Below, piece after piece: positions 55,655 to 63,901 of a DNA stretch of 64,000 nucleotides. Positions within the stretch are counted from its first letter, which is position 1; every line of letters begins with the position of its first letter. Source of the stretch: Aureococcus anophagefferens (lineage: Eukaryota > Sar > Pelagophyceae > Pelagomonadales > Pelagomonadaceae); assembly GCF_000186865.1 (NCBI RefSeq), contig NW_008705573.1, forward strand, positions 2,373 to 66,372. Direction: 5' to 3'. The notes beneath the pieces are model-generated. The model was not told where the DNA came from. It saw only the letters and a program-made list of their open reading frames with translations, and made no database searches. Both the position numbers and the translations under genes were made by a program.

Positions 55655-56701
55655 CTATACTTGCGCGTCGAGGCGCGCGAGATTCTCTATAGCTCTCTCG
55701 AGGCCCTTGGCAGCGGCGCGCTCGAACCAGCATCTGGCTTTGCCGAGGTCGACTTCCGTGCCGTCTCCGTCCCTGTAACAGATGCCAAGGTTGGTCTCTC
55801 CATCGGTATATCCTTGATCCGCCGAGAGCGCGAAGTACCGGAACGCTTCTTCAATTTTCTCTTCAGACGCAAGTAAAATCCCTGAATTGCATTGCGCGAC
55901 CGCGTGGCCCCGGTCTGCGGCCGCGCGATACAGCTTCATCGCCTTCATCTTGTCCAGCTTGACGCCACTTCCATTCTCGTACAATAACCCAAGATTAATC
56001 ATCGCCTCCACGTCGCCGAGCTCCACGGCGCGCTTCCAAATTTTTGCTGCTTTCTTATCGGATTTCACGAGGCCCAACCGACCTTCGCTGTACGCGTCTC
56101 CCAAACACGTAATTGCTTCAGGCACTTCGTTCTCCACATGGCGGCGAAGACGCGCGAGCTGCTCCGCATGGCTTCCTAGCGGTAAACGACAGAGAGCACA
56201 CGCGTCTCCGATCTTGTCCTCACACGATCGGCAGAGCAGCCGGCAGCAACAGACGCGAAACACGCCCGGAGCATTCACGTCCCACTCCTCGAGGCAGATC
56301 GGGCACCGCGACCCGTGCCGCGCAGACAGCGGCTCGGGCTCCGGGTTCGCCTCGCGCCGCGCGCGGGCCGCCTCGTGTTCCGCCGCGATGCGCGCGCGGA
56401 CCTCGTCGGCGTGCGACCGCGGCGCGGGGCCGTAGAACACGTCCCGCGGCGGCGACGGCGGGGGCGTAGGCGCCTCGGCCCGCGCCGCCTCCGCGGCCTG
56501 GATCTTCTTGCAGACCTTCCGGTGGCCCCGGTCGCGCCAGTCGATGCGTTGGCAGTCCGTCGAACAGTAGGCCGTCGTGCCGCACCCTTTGCACGCCTTC
56601 GCTTTGTCGGCGCCGCAGATCGTGCATATGTTGAGCGCCAGCTTTGTACGAGTTTTTCGCGCCTCGTACTCTCGCTTCTTCTTGATCAGTTCCGGGTCCA
56701 T
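55655..56701 (-). CDS. MYND-RING-Sel1 protein, array copy C
   Basis: 348 residues. The MYND variant is CTICGADKAKACKGCG, intermediate between B/F and A/D/E. RING-like: CPICLEEWDVNAPGVFRVCCCRLLCRSCEDKIGDACALC, one residue shorter in the last loop. Sel1 repeats include LGLLYENGSGVKLDKMKAMKLYRAAADRG. The 5' flank (GAGGAGCCTGAGG...CGCGCGGTCAGAGATC) matches that of copy E, and the promoter motif GGTTTTGAGCGATTTTGC lies ~55 bp upstream (56756-56773). Confidence 0.9.
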   Translation of the reverse strand: MDPELIKKKREYEARKTRTKLALNICTICGADKAKACKGCGTTAYCSTDCQRIDWRDRGHRKVCKKIQAAEAARAEAPTPPPSPPRDVFYGPAPRSHADEVRARIAAEHEAARARREANPEPEPLSARHGSRCPICLEEWDVNAPGVFRVCCCRLLCRSCEDKIGDACALCRLPLGSHAEQLARLRRHVENEVPEAITCLGDAYSEGRLGLVKSDKKAAKIWKRAVELGDVEAMINLGLLYENGSGVKLDKMKAMKLYRAAADRGHAVAQCNSGILLASEEKIEEAFRYFALSADQGYTDGETNLGICYRDGDGTEVDLGKARCWFERAAAKGLERAIENLARLDAQV

Positions 56702-56796
56702 GATCTCTGACCGCGCGCTCCTTGCGTCGCCTCAGGCTCCTCGGCCGATCGCAAGGCAAAATCGCTCAAAACCCGACCCCAGGGTTAGCCCCACCC

Positions 56797-56997
56797 CTAG
56801 AGCACCACGTTCATGTCGTTCTCCATGCCCCCCTCGGCGTCGTCGTCCTCGCGCCAGGCAGGCGTCGCGTTGAAGAACGCCAGGCACCAGACCGCGAAGG
56901 TCGGCGCGGAGAGGAACGCGGCGACGCCAAGCACGACTCGCCCGCGCGCAAGCGCAGCATCTCGGGCTCGGGCGACGACGCGGCGTAAAGACTTAGG
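56797..56997 (-). other. Conserved tail tract downstream of copy D, in frame with it
   Basis: After copy D's TAG the same frame stays open for 67 codons to a TAG at 56799-56797. It encodes VVARARDAALARGRVVLGVA, then AFLSAPTFAVWCLAFFNATP and AWREDDDAEGGMENDMNVVL. A hydrophobic segment followed by an acidic end looks like a membrane-anchored C-terminus. Whether it is ever translated (readthrough or splicing) is unknown. Confidence 0.6.
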
Positions 56998-58050
56998 CTA
57001 TACTTGCGCGTCGAGGGCCGCGAGGTTCCTTGTAGCGAGCTCACTGCCCTTGGCAGCGGCGCGCTCGAACCAGTATCTGGCTTTGCCGAGGTCGACGTCC
57101 GTGCCTTCTCCGTGCTTGTAACAACAGCCAAGGTTATTCTCTGCAACGGTATGGCCTTGATCCGCCGCGAGCACAAGGTACCGGATCGCCTCTTCAAATT
57201 TCGCCTCAGCATGAAGGAGAGCCCCGAAATTGGATTGCGCGCCCGCGTCGCCCCGGTCTGCGGCCATGCGATACAGCCGCTCCGCCTTCTTCTTGTCCAG
57301 TTTGACGCCACTTCCAGTCTGGTACGCGTACGCAAGAAATATCATCGCCCGCGCATCTCCGAGCTCCACGGCGCGCTTCCAAATTTTCGCGGCTTTCTTG
57401 TCGGATTTCACGAGGCCCAATGCACCGAAATGGTACGCACTTCCCAAACTCGTAATCGCTTCCGGCACCTCGTTCTCCACATGGCGGCGCAGACGCGCGA
57501 GCTGTTCCGCATTGGTCTTTGGGAACGGTAAACGACAGAGGGGACACGCGTCGGTGCCGAGCTTGTCCTCGCACGATTGGCAGACTAGTCGGCAGCAACA
57601 GTCGCGAAACACGCTCTTCGCATTCACGTCCCAGTCCCCGAAACAGATCGGGCACCGCGACCCGTACCGCGCAGACAGCGGCTCCCGCTCCGGGTTCGCC
57701 TCGCGCCGCACGCGGGCCGCCTCGTGCTCCGCCGCGATGCGCGCGCGGACCTCGTCGGCGTGCGACCGAGGCGCGGGTCCGTAGAACACGTCCCGCGGCG
57801 GCGACGGCGGGGGCGTCGGCGCTTCCGCCCGCGCCGACTCCGCGGCCTGTATCTTCTTGCAGACCTTGCGGTGGCCCCGGTCGCGCCAGTCGATGCGTTG
57901 ACAGTCCGTCGAACAGTAGGCCGTCGTGCCGCACCCTTTGCAGGGCCGGGCATCCTTCTTCCCGCAAATCGTGCATATGTTGAGCGCCAGCTTCGTACGG
58001 GTTTTTCGCGCCTCGTACTCTCGCTTCTTCTTGATCAGTTCCGGGTCCAT
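56998..58050 (-). CDS. MYND-RING-Sel1 protein, array copy D
   Basis: 350 residues from ATG 58050. The MYND variant is CTICGKKDARPCKGCG, as in A and E. RING-like: CPICFGDWDVNAKSVFRDCCCRLVCQSCEDKLGTDACPLC. Sel1: AAKIWKRAVELGDARAMIFLAYAYQTGSG. The 5' flank is nearly identical to that of copy A, 18 kb away. An in-frame ATG upstream at 58104 is possible. Promoter motif at 58127-58144. Confidence 0.9.
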   Translation of the reverse strand: MDPELIKKKREYEARKTRTKLALNICTICGKKDARPCKGCGTTAYCSTDCQRIDWRDRGHRKVCKKIQAAESARAEAPTPPPSPPRDVFYGPAPRSHADEVRARIAAEHEAARVRREANPEREPLSARYGSRCPICFGDWDVNAKSVFRDCCCRLVCQSCEDKLGTDACPLCRLPFPKTNAEQLARLRRHVENEVPEAITSLGSAYHFGALGLVKSDKKAAKIWKRAVELGDARAMIFLAYAYQTGSGVKLDKKKAERLYRMAADRGDAGAQSNFGALLHAEAKFEEAIRYLVLAADQGHTVAENNLGCCYKHGEGTDVDLGKARYWFERAAAKGSELATRNLAALDAQV

Positions 58051-58155
58051 GATCTCTTCCCACGCTCGTCGCCGACGCTCCCTATTCACTACCTCACTCG
58101 TCAATCGTCACTCGGGCCCGCAAAGGCAAAATCGCTCAAAACCTGACGCCAGGGC

Positions 58156-58378
58156 TAAGCCCACCCCGAGGGCACCGCGTTCATGTCGTTCTCCATGCCC
58201 CCCTCGGCGGCGACGTCGTCCTTGCGCCAGGCGGGCTTCGCGTTGAAGAACGCCAGGCACCAGACCGCGAAGGTCGGCGCGGAGAGGAACGCGGCGACGC
58301 CAAGCACGGCTCGCCCGCGCACAAGCGCAGCATCTCGGGCTCGGGCGACGACGCGGCGTAAAGATTGTTAGGCTATAC
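58156..58378 (-). other. Conserved tail tract downstream of copy E
   Basis: Encodes AVLGVAAFLSAPTFAVWCLA, then FFNAKPAWRKDDVAAEGGME and NDMNAVPSGWA-stop, in a frame shifted from copy E by small indels just after the gene's stop. Confidence 0.75.
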
Positions 58379-59425
58379 TCAGGCGTCGAGGTCCGCGAGA
58401 CACTCTATAGCTGGCTCGTGGCCCTTGGCAGCGGCGCGCTCGAACCAGTATCTGGCTTTGCCGAGGTCGACTTCCGTGCCTTCTCCGTCCATGTAACAAA
58501 TGCCAAGGTTGTTCTCTGCAGAGGTATAGCCTTGATCCGCCGCGAGCGCGAGGTACCGGAACGCTTCTACAAATTTGTTCTCAGAATGAAGGAAAGCCCC
58601 TATATTGTTTTGCGCGACCGCGTCGCCGCGATCTGCGGCCGTGCGATACAGCTGCTCCGCCTTCTTCTTGTCCAGCTTGACGCCACTTCCATGCTCGTAC
58701 AATGTCCCAAGGTTAACCGTCGCTTCCAGGTCCCCGAGCTCCACGGCGCGCCGGTAAATCTTCGCGGCTTTCTTATCAGATTTCACGAGACCGTAGTAAC
58801 CTTCGCGGTACGCGATTCCCAAATACGAAATCGCTTCCGGCACCTCGTTCTCCACATGGCGGCGAAGCTGCGCGAGCTGCTCCGCATTGTCCTTTGGGCA
58901 TGGCAATCGACAGAGGGGACACGCGCCGAGGCCGATCTTATTCTCGCACGACTTGCAGACCTTTCGGCAGCAGCAGGTGCGAAACACGCCAAAAGAATTC
59001 ACGTCCCAGTCCTCGAGACAGATCGGGCACCGCGACCCCCACCGCGCCGACGCCGGCGCCGGTTCCGGGTTCGCCTCGCGCCGCACGCGGGCCGCCTCGT
59101 GCTCCGCCGCGATGCGCGCGCGGACCTCGTCGGCGTGCGACCGCGGCGCGGGGCCGTAGAACACGTCCCGCGGCGGCGACGCCGGGGGCGTCGGCGCTTC
59201 GGCCCGCGCCGCCTCCGCGGCCTGGATCTTCTTGCACACCGCACGGTGGCCCCGGTCGCGCCAGTCGATGCGTTGGCAGGCCGTCGAACAGTAGGCCGTC
59301 GTGCCGCAACCTTTGCAGGGCCGGGCATCCTTCTTCCCGCAAATCGTGCATATGTTGAGCGCAAGCTTCGTACGGTTTTTTCGCGCCTCGTACTCTCGCT
59401 TCTTCTTGATCAATTCCGGGTCCAT
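58379..59425 (-). CDS. MYND-RING-Sel1 protein, array copy E
   Basis: 348 residues. MYND: CTICGKKDARPCKGCG...CSTACQRIDWRDRGHRAVC. RING-like: CPICLEDWDVNSFGVFRTCCCRKVCKSCENKIGLGACPLC. Sel1: AAKIYRRAVELGDLEATVNLGTLYEHGSG. A point change near the end (GCCTGA for GCGCAAGTATAG) moves the stop two codons earlier than in A-D. The 5' flank is C-like. The promoter motif is weaker (GCAAAATCGCTCAATC at 59482). Confidence 0.9.
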   Translation of the reverse strand: MDPELIKKKREYEARKNRTKLALNICTICGKKDARPCKGCGTTAYCSTACQRIDWRDRGHRAVCKKIQAAEAARAEAPTPPASPPRDVFYGPAPRSHADEVRARIAAEHEAARVRREANPEPAPASARWGSRCPICLEDWDVNSFGVFRTCCCRKVCKSCENKIGLGACPLCRLPCPKDNAEQLAQLRRHVENEVPEAISYLGIAYREGYYGLVKSDKKAAKIYRRAVELGDLEATVNLGTLYEHGSGVKLDKKKAEQLYRTAADRGDAVAQNNIGAFLHSENKFVEAFRYLALAADQGYTSAENNLGICYMDGEGTEVDLGKARYWFERAAAKGHEPAIECLADLDA

Positions 59426-59520
59426 GATCTCTGACCGCGCGCCCTTGCGTCGCTCCTCAGGCTCCTCGGCCTATCGCAAAGGCAAAATCGCTCAATCTTA
59501 CCCCAGGCCTAAGCCCACGC

Positions 59521-59725
59521 CTAGAGCGTCGTGTCGTTCTCCATGCCCCCCTCGGCGGCGGCGTCGTCCTTGCGCCAGGCGGGCTTGGCGTTCAAGAACG
59601 CCAGGCACGAGACCGCGAAGGTCGGCGCGGAGAGGAACGCGGCGACGACGACGCCAAGGCCAAGCACGACTCGCCCGCGCGCAAGCGCAACGTCTCGGGC
59701 TCGGGCGACGACGCGGCGTGAAGAC
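59521..59725 (-). other. Conserved tail tract downstream of copy F
   Basis: Encodes RVVLGLGVVVAAFLSAPTFA, then VSCLAFLNAKPAWRKDDAAA and EGGMENDTTL-stop (59523-59521). Not in frame with copy F, whose C-terminus has itself shifted frame (ALDGASIA). Confidence 0.75.
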
Positions 59726-60796
59726 TTAGGCTATACTTGCACCATCGAGGGCCGCGAGGTCCAGGTTCTCTATAGCTTTCTCGTGGCCCTTGGCAGCGGC
59801 GCGCTCGAACCAGTATCTGGCTTTGCCGAGGTCGACTTCCGTGCCTCTTCCATCGCGGTAACAGCAGCCAAGGTTATACTCTCCAGAGGTAAAACCTTGA
59901 TCCGCCGCGAGCGCGAAGTACCGGACCGCTTCTTCACATTTCTCGTGAGAATGAAGGAAAGCCCCTAAACAGGTTTGCGCGAGCGCGTCGCCCCGATCTG
60001 CGGCCATGCGAAACAGCCGCTCCGCCTTCTTCTTGTCCAGCTTGACGCCCAACCCCTTCTCGTACATCTCCGCAAGATATACCATCGCGTCCACATCTCC
60101 GAGCTCCATGGCGCGCTTCCAAATTTTTGCGGCTTTCTTATCGGACTTCACGAGGCCGAAGTGACCGCGGCGGTACGCGATTCCCAAAAACGTAATCGCT
60201 TCCGGCACGTCGTTCTCCACATGGCGGCGCAGACGCGCGAGCAGCTCCGCATCGTCTTTTGGGCACGGTATGCGACAGAGGGGACACGCGCTGAAGCCGA
60301 TTTTGTCCGAGCACGATCGGCAGACCGTCCGGCAGCAACAGGCGCGAAGCACGCCCGAATCATTCACGTCCCACTGCTCGAAACAGATCGGGCACCGCGA
60401 CCCGAACCGCGCCGACTTCGGCTCCGGCTCCGGGTTCGCCTCGCGCAGGGCGCGTGCGGCCTCGTGCTCCGCCGCGATGCGCGCGCGGACCTCATCGGCG
60501 TGCGACCGCGGCGCGGGGCCGTAGAACACGTCCCGCGGCGGCGACGGCGGGGGCGTAGGCGCCTCGGCCCGCGCCGCCTCCGCGGCCTGGAAATTCTTGC
60601 AGACCTTCCGGTGGCCCCGGTCGCGCCAGTCGATGCGTTGACAGTCCGTCGAACAGTAGGCCGTCGTGCCGCACCCTTGGCACGCCTTGGCTTTGTCGGC
60701 GCCGCAGATCGTGCAGGTCTTGAGAGTGTCGAGTTTTTTGCCCCTCGCTCGGGCCATGCGATTCTCATACTCCAACTTCTTCTCCTGCCACGACAT
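59726..60796 (-). CDS. MYND-RING-Sel1 protein, array copy F, divergent N-terminus
   Basis: 356 residues from ATG 60796. The shared MDPELIKKKREYEARK start is replaced by MSWQEKKLEYENRMARARGK then KLDTLKTCTICGADKAKACQGCG. RING-like: CPICFEQWDVNDSGVLRACCCRTVCRSCSDKIGFSACPLC. Sel1: AAKIWKRAMELGDVDAMVYLAEMYEKGLG. The last codons read ALDGASIA because of a small indel. An in-frame ATG at 60907 would extend the protein by 37 residues, but that region overlaps the shared promoter motif and the end of the TIR element. Confidence 0.88.
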   Translation of the reverse strand: MSWQEKKLEYENRMARARGKKLDTLKTCTICGADKAKACQGCGTTAYCSTDCQRIDWRDRGHRKVCKNFQAAEAARAEAPTPPPSPPRDVFYGPAPRSHADEVRARIAAEHEAARALREANPEPEPKSARFGSRCPICFEQWDVNDSGVLRACCCRTVCRSCSDKIGFSACPLCRIPCPKDDAELLARLRRHVENDVPEAITFLGIAYRRGHFGLVKSDKKAAKIWKRAMELGDVDAMVYLAEMYEKGLGVKLDKKKAERLFRMAADRGDALAQTCLGAFLHSHEKCEEAVRYFALAADQGFTSGEYNLGCCYRDGRGTEVDLGKARYWFERAAAKGHEKAIENLDLAALDGASIA

Positions 60797-60891
60797 GACC
60801 TCGGCGGCGTGTTTGACCGGGGGGGTGTCGCCGCACGACTTTTGCGACTCGATGATCGCAAAGGCAAAACTTGAGCCGCCTCGACTCGACG
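60797..60891 (-). promoter_or_regulatory. Upstream region of copy F
   Basis: Contains a diverged GCAAAGGCAAAACTTGAG block (~60858-60875), the counterpart of GCAAAATCGCTCAAAACC in the other copies, and then meets the TIR element at 60892. Confidence 0.5.
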
Positions 60892-61317
60892 AGGGGCCCC
60901 TAGGCAACGCGCGGTCTGGGCGTCTTTCGCTAAGTCCCCGGGCAGTCTCCGCCAGGTCCTCCGGCGTCTCCGGCGCGTCTCGGAAGTCGCGTCTTGGCCG
61001 CGTCTGGGGCGTCTCGGCCGCGTCTGGCGGCGTCTGGCCGGCGTCTGGGCCGGCGTCCCGCGTCTGGGCTGCGTCTCTCGCGCGTCTCTCGCGTCCCGCG
61101 GGTCTGGCTTCGGTCCCGGGGTCGTCTTTCGTGGTCGTGGGTTCGGTCCTGGGGTGGTCTCTGGCGTCTTTTTTTTCGCGTCCCGGCCGCGTCCCGCGTC
61201 TCCGGCGCGTCTCGGCCGCGTCCCGGGGCGTCTTGGCCGCGTCCTGCCGCGTCCCGGAACTCGCGTCTCCTGCGTCTCGGCCGCGTCTGCAAGACGCAAC
61301 GTTGCCTAGGGGCCCCT
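60892..61317. mobile_element. 426-bp MITE-like element with 18-bp perfect TIRs
   Basis: AGGGGCCCCTAGGCAACG (60892-60909) and its exact inverse complement CGTTGCCTAGGGGCCCCT (61300-61317) bound the element. TCGACG flanks both sides (60886-60891, 61318-61323), a likely 6-bp target duplication. The interior is a degenerate minisatellite of GGCCGCGTCTCGG-type units and encodes no transposase, so it would be non-autonomous. It inserted into the array, separating copy F from a remnant of another copy. Confidence 0.85.
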
Positions 61318-61337
61318 TCGACGAGCCTCGAGCGCCC

Positions 61338-61372
61338 CGAAACAGCTCCTCCGCCTTCTTCTTGGCAAGTTA
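61338..61372 (-). pseudogene. Remnant of a seventh MYND-Sel1 copy
   Basis: CGAAACAGCTCCTCCGCCTT then CTTCTTGGCAAG closely matches the Sel1 region of copy F at 60008-60043 in the same orientation. Only ~35 bp remain, between the TIR element and the end of the LRR gene. Confidence 0.6.
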
Positions 61373-61376
61373 AAAT

Positions 61377-63901
61377 TTAGGCTAGATAGGCGCTCCGTTT
61401 CAGCCGCGGGTCGTCCGGCGACGCGATGGACTCGTGGGCGCGCCTCCACCGCTCGAGGTCCTCGGACGTGAAGCGGAAGTCGTCGACGAAGACCTGCGTG
61501 CGCGTGGCTCTCGCGCGCGCGGCCATCGGCAAGCTCCGCGCGGCGCGGCGGAAACAGAAGCAGAAATTCACGGGCGCGGCCGAACACGACTGGCAACCCC
61601 GCTGCCGCGAACTCGCGCTCGAGCGGGCACCGCTGGGCGACGACGATCGCGCCGAAGAAGAGGCCCTCCCAGGTGCGGTAGCAGTCGAACCCCGCGCCGA
61701 CGGGGGACAGGACCTGCGAAATTCGATTGTGTCCTCACGAGCCGTCCAAAAACTCTCGATGCTCGCGCGTTCGGACGCTGGCGTCGCACGAACTCGTGGC
61801 TCGCCATCGCGCGCCAGACGTCCCCGCGGTCGCCGAGGACGACGGACGCGCCGGAGGCGACGGCCTGGTCGAAGAGGTCCTCGCGCGACGCGTAGCCGTG
61901 CCGAACGAAGCGTTCGCTCGTCGTGCTCTCGCGCCGCCACGTGACGAGGCACCGCGGGATTCGGTCCGGCGCGCGGGGCACGTCTCGCGCCGCGTCGAGC
62001 TCCGCGGCGGCGAGGAGGACGTGGCGCTGCCGCCGGTGGTAGATGTCGAACGTCGCCCGGAAGTCGAGGCCGATGGGGATCCAGCGCGTCCTCGCTCTCC
62101 GTTCTTCCGAGAGCGCGGCCCGGTCGAGGTTCTGCGCGAGGACCTCCCGACCGTTCGCGTAGGCCTCGTCGACGGTGGCCGCGTCGTAGTCCGTAGGAAA
62201 CGTGGCATCGCTACCGTTGACGACGACGCGCCGCGTCGTCGGCAAAGGCGCCGGCGCGGATTCCGCCGCTCTCACCGCGGCCGTGCCGCGATAGCTCGTC
62301 ACGGTGTCGCTCAGGCGGCTCCCGTCGACGCGGAAGCCGTGCGAACAGCAGACGTCGAGGGCCGCGGGCGCGGCGCGCTCGAGGTTGTCGCGGAGGAGGA
62401 CGTCCGCGTCATCGACGTCGACGTGGAGGCCGCGCGCGGCCGGCGGCGGAGAAGCGAGCGGATTGCGGTACAGGCCGAGGATGCGTAGACTCGGGCCGAA
62501 GGCCGGCGCTGCGGCGAGCATGTTGTCCCCGAGGAGGCACGTGTGGACGCGCGCGCCGAGGGGCGGGCAGGTCTGCAGGTAGTTGCCGCCCAGGCCGAGC
62601 ATGCGGAGGTCGCGCGGCAAGGGGCCGTCGACGCGCGCCAATCTATTCCGCGTCGCGTCGAGGACGCGCAGCGTGTCCGGCAGCGGCGGCAGCGCCCCGA
62701 GGCGGTTGCCGTCGACGAGCAGCATGGCCAGCGCAGATAGCCCGTCCAACGGCGGCAACGCGACGAGGCAATTGTCGTGGAGCAGGAGCTCTGTTACGCT
62801 CGCGAGCGGGCCCAGGTCCGGGAGCTTTGCGAGCTTCGCGCCGCTCAGCTCGAGCGTCACCGCGTTCGCCCAGGAGGAGACCGGCGGCAGAACCGCGATG
62901 CGCGTGTGTCGCGCGTAGAGCGTGCGCAGCCTGGGCCAATCGCACGCGGCCGGGAGCGCCACAAGACGTGCGTTGTCGAATATGAGCATCTCCTCGACGC
63001 GGGACCAGCGGCCCGCGCTCTCCGGGAGCGCCGCGAGCGCGTTTCCGTCGAGGTGGACGACGCGCAGGTTCGTCAGGCGCCCGACGTCGTCCGGCAGCGT
63101 TTCGAGGCGGTTGCCCGACGCGACGAGGCGCTCGAGGGCCGCGAGGCCGCCGAGCGCGGCCGGGAGCGCCGCGAGCCGGTTCCGTTCGCAGTGCAGCGTC
63201 TCGAGATTCGGCGGCAGCTCGTCGGGGAGCGCCGCGAGGTCGTTGTCGCCCGCGCAGAGCACGCGGAGCGCCGCGAGCCGCGCGAGGCTCGGCAACTCCG
63301 CGAGGCCGACGCCGTTGACGTAGAGGATCCCCAGGTGCACCAGCTTGTCGAGCTCCGGCAGCCGCGGCACGGCGTTGGACCCGCGGCGGCGCCCGGGCTT
63401 CTCGGGGCCGTTCTCCAGGTCGAGCGCCCGCAGCGACGGCGGGAGTCCATCGAGGCCGCGGAGGTCGTTGTCGGCAAGGAAGAGCTTCTCGAGGGGCAGG
63501 GCGCCGAGCGACGCGGGAAGGGTCGAAAGGAGGTTGCCGCCGATTTTGAGCTCCGTCGTCGCGGCCAGGTCGGGCAGGCAGGTTAACCGGTTGTTCTCCG
63601 CGTCCAGAACCCGCAGCCGCGTGAGCGCGCCCATGCCCGCGGGAAGCCGCTCGAGGAGGTTGTCGCGGACAGACAAGACCTCGAGGCGCGTCGCCGCGCA
63701 CAGCGCGTCGGGCAGCGAGACGAGGGCGTTTTTGTCCAAGAATAGTTCTTCCAACTGCGTGAGCGAACAGAGCTCCGCGGGGACGGCCGCGAGGCCGAAC
63801 CCGATGAGGCGCAGCGTCGTCTGCATCGAGTCGCGCTTCCACACTTGCTTCCACGGCTCGGCGTCGCCAGACAGCGTCGAAACGTCGCCCATGGCCGCCA
63901 T
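61377..63901 (-). CDS. Leucine-rich-repeat protein fused to exostosin-like glycosyltransferase
   Basis: Exons 63901-61790, 61713-61572 and 61507-61377 give ~794 residues. Residues ~25-500 are about 20 LRRs of the x-L-P-x-x-L type (LEELFLDKNALVSLPDALCAAT; LRVVHLDGNALAALPESAG). After a linker containing CCSHGFRVDGSRLSDTV, the C-terminal ~250 residues resemble a GT47/exostosin catalytic region: NVT-like segments, RHVLLAAAELDAA, DRGDVWRAMASHEF|VLSPVGAGFDCYRTWEGLFFGAIVVAQRCPLE and GLPVVFGRA. The SPxGxGxDCxRTWE block is the glycosyltransferase nucleotide-sugar signature. No signal peptide or TM is seen, so a cytosolic or unusual location is implied. Confidence 0.75.
61508..61571 (-). other. Intron 2 of the LRR-glycosyltransferase gene, 64 nt
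   Basis: Donor GCC C|GTGAATTTC at 61571 with acceptor GCGAGAG|CC at 61508 keeps frame and yields TRTQVFVDDFRFTSEDLERW at the C-terminus. A later CAG acceptor would break frame. Borders approximate. Confidence 0.5.
61714..61789 (-). other. Intron 1 of the LRR-glycosyltransferase gene, 76 nt, GT-AG
   Basis: Donor TTC|GTGCGACGC at 61789, acceptor TTTCGCAG|GTC at 61714. Phase 0; joins ASHEF to VLSPVGAGFDCYRTWE, the expected glycosyltransferase sequence. Confidence 0.8.

Noticed and set aside
56797..57000. Programmed stop-codon readthrough in copy D as an established call
   Set aside because: The in-frame arrangement occurs in only one of six copies; others are frame-shifted, so readthrough is kept as a hypothesis only.
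60364..61299. 311-codon frame covering the TIR element
   Set aside because: Translation of the GCGTCTCGG minisatellite (RRPGTRPRR...), not a plausible protein.
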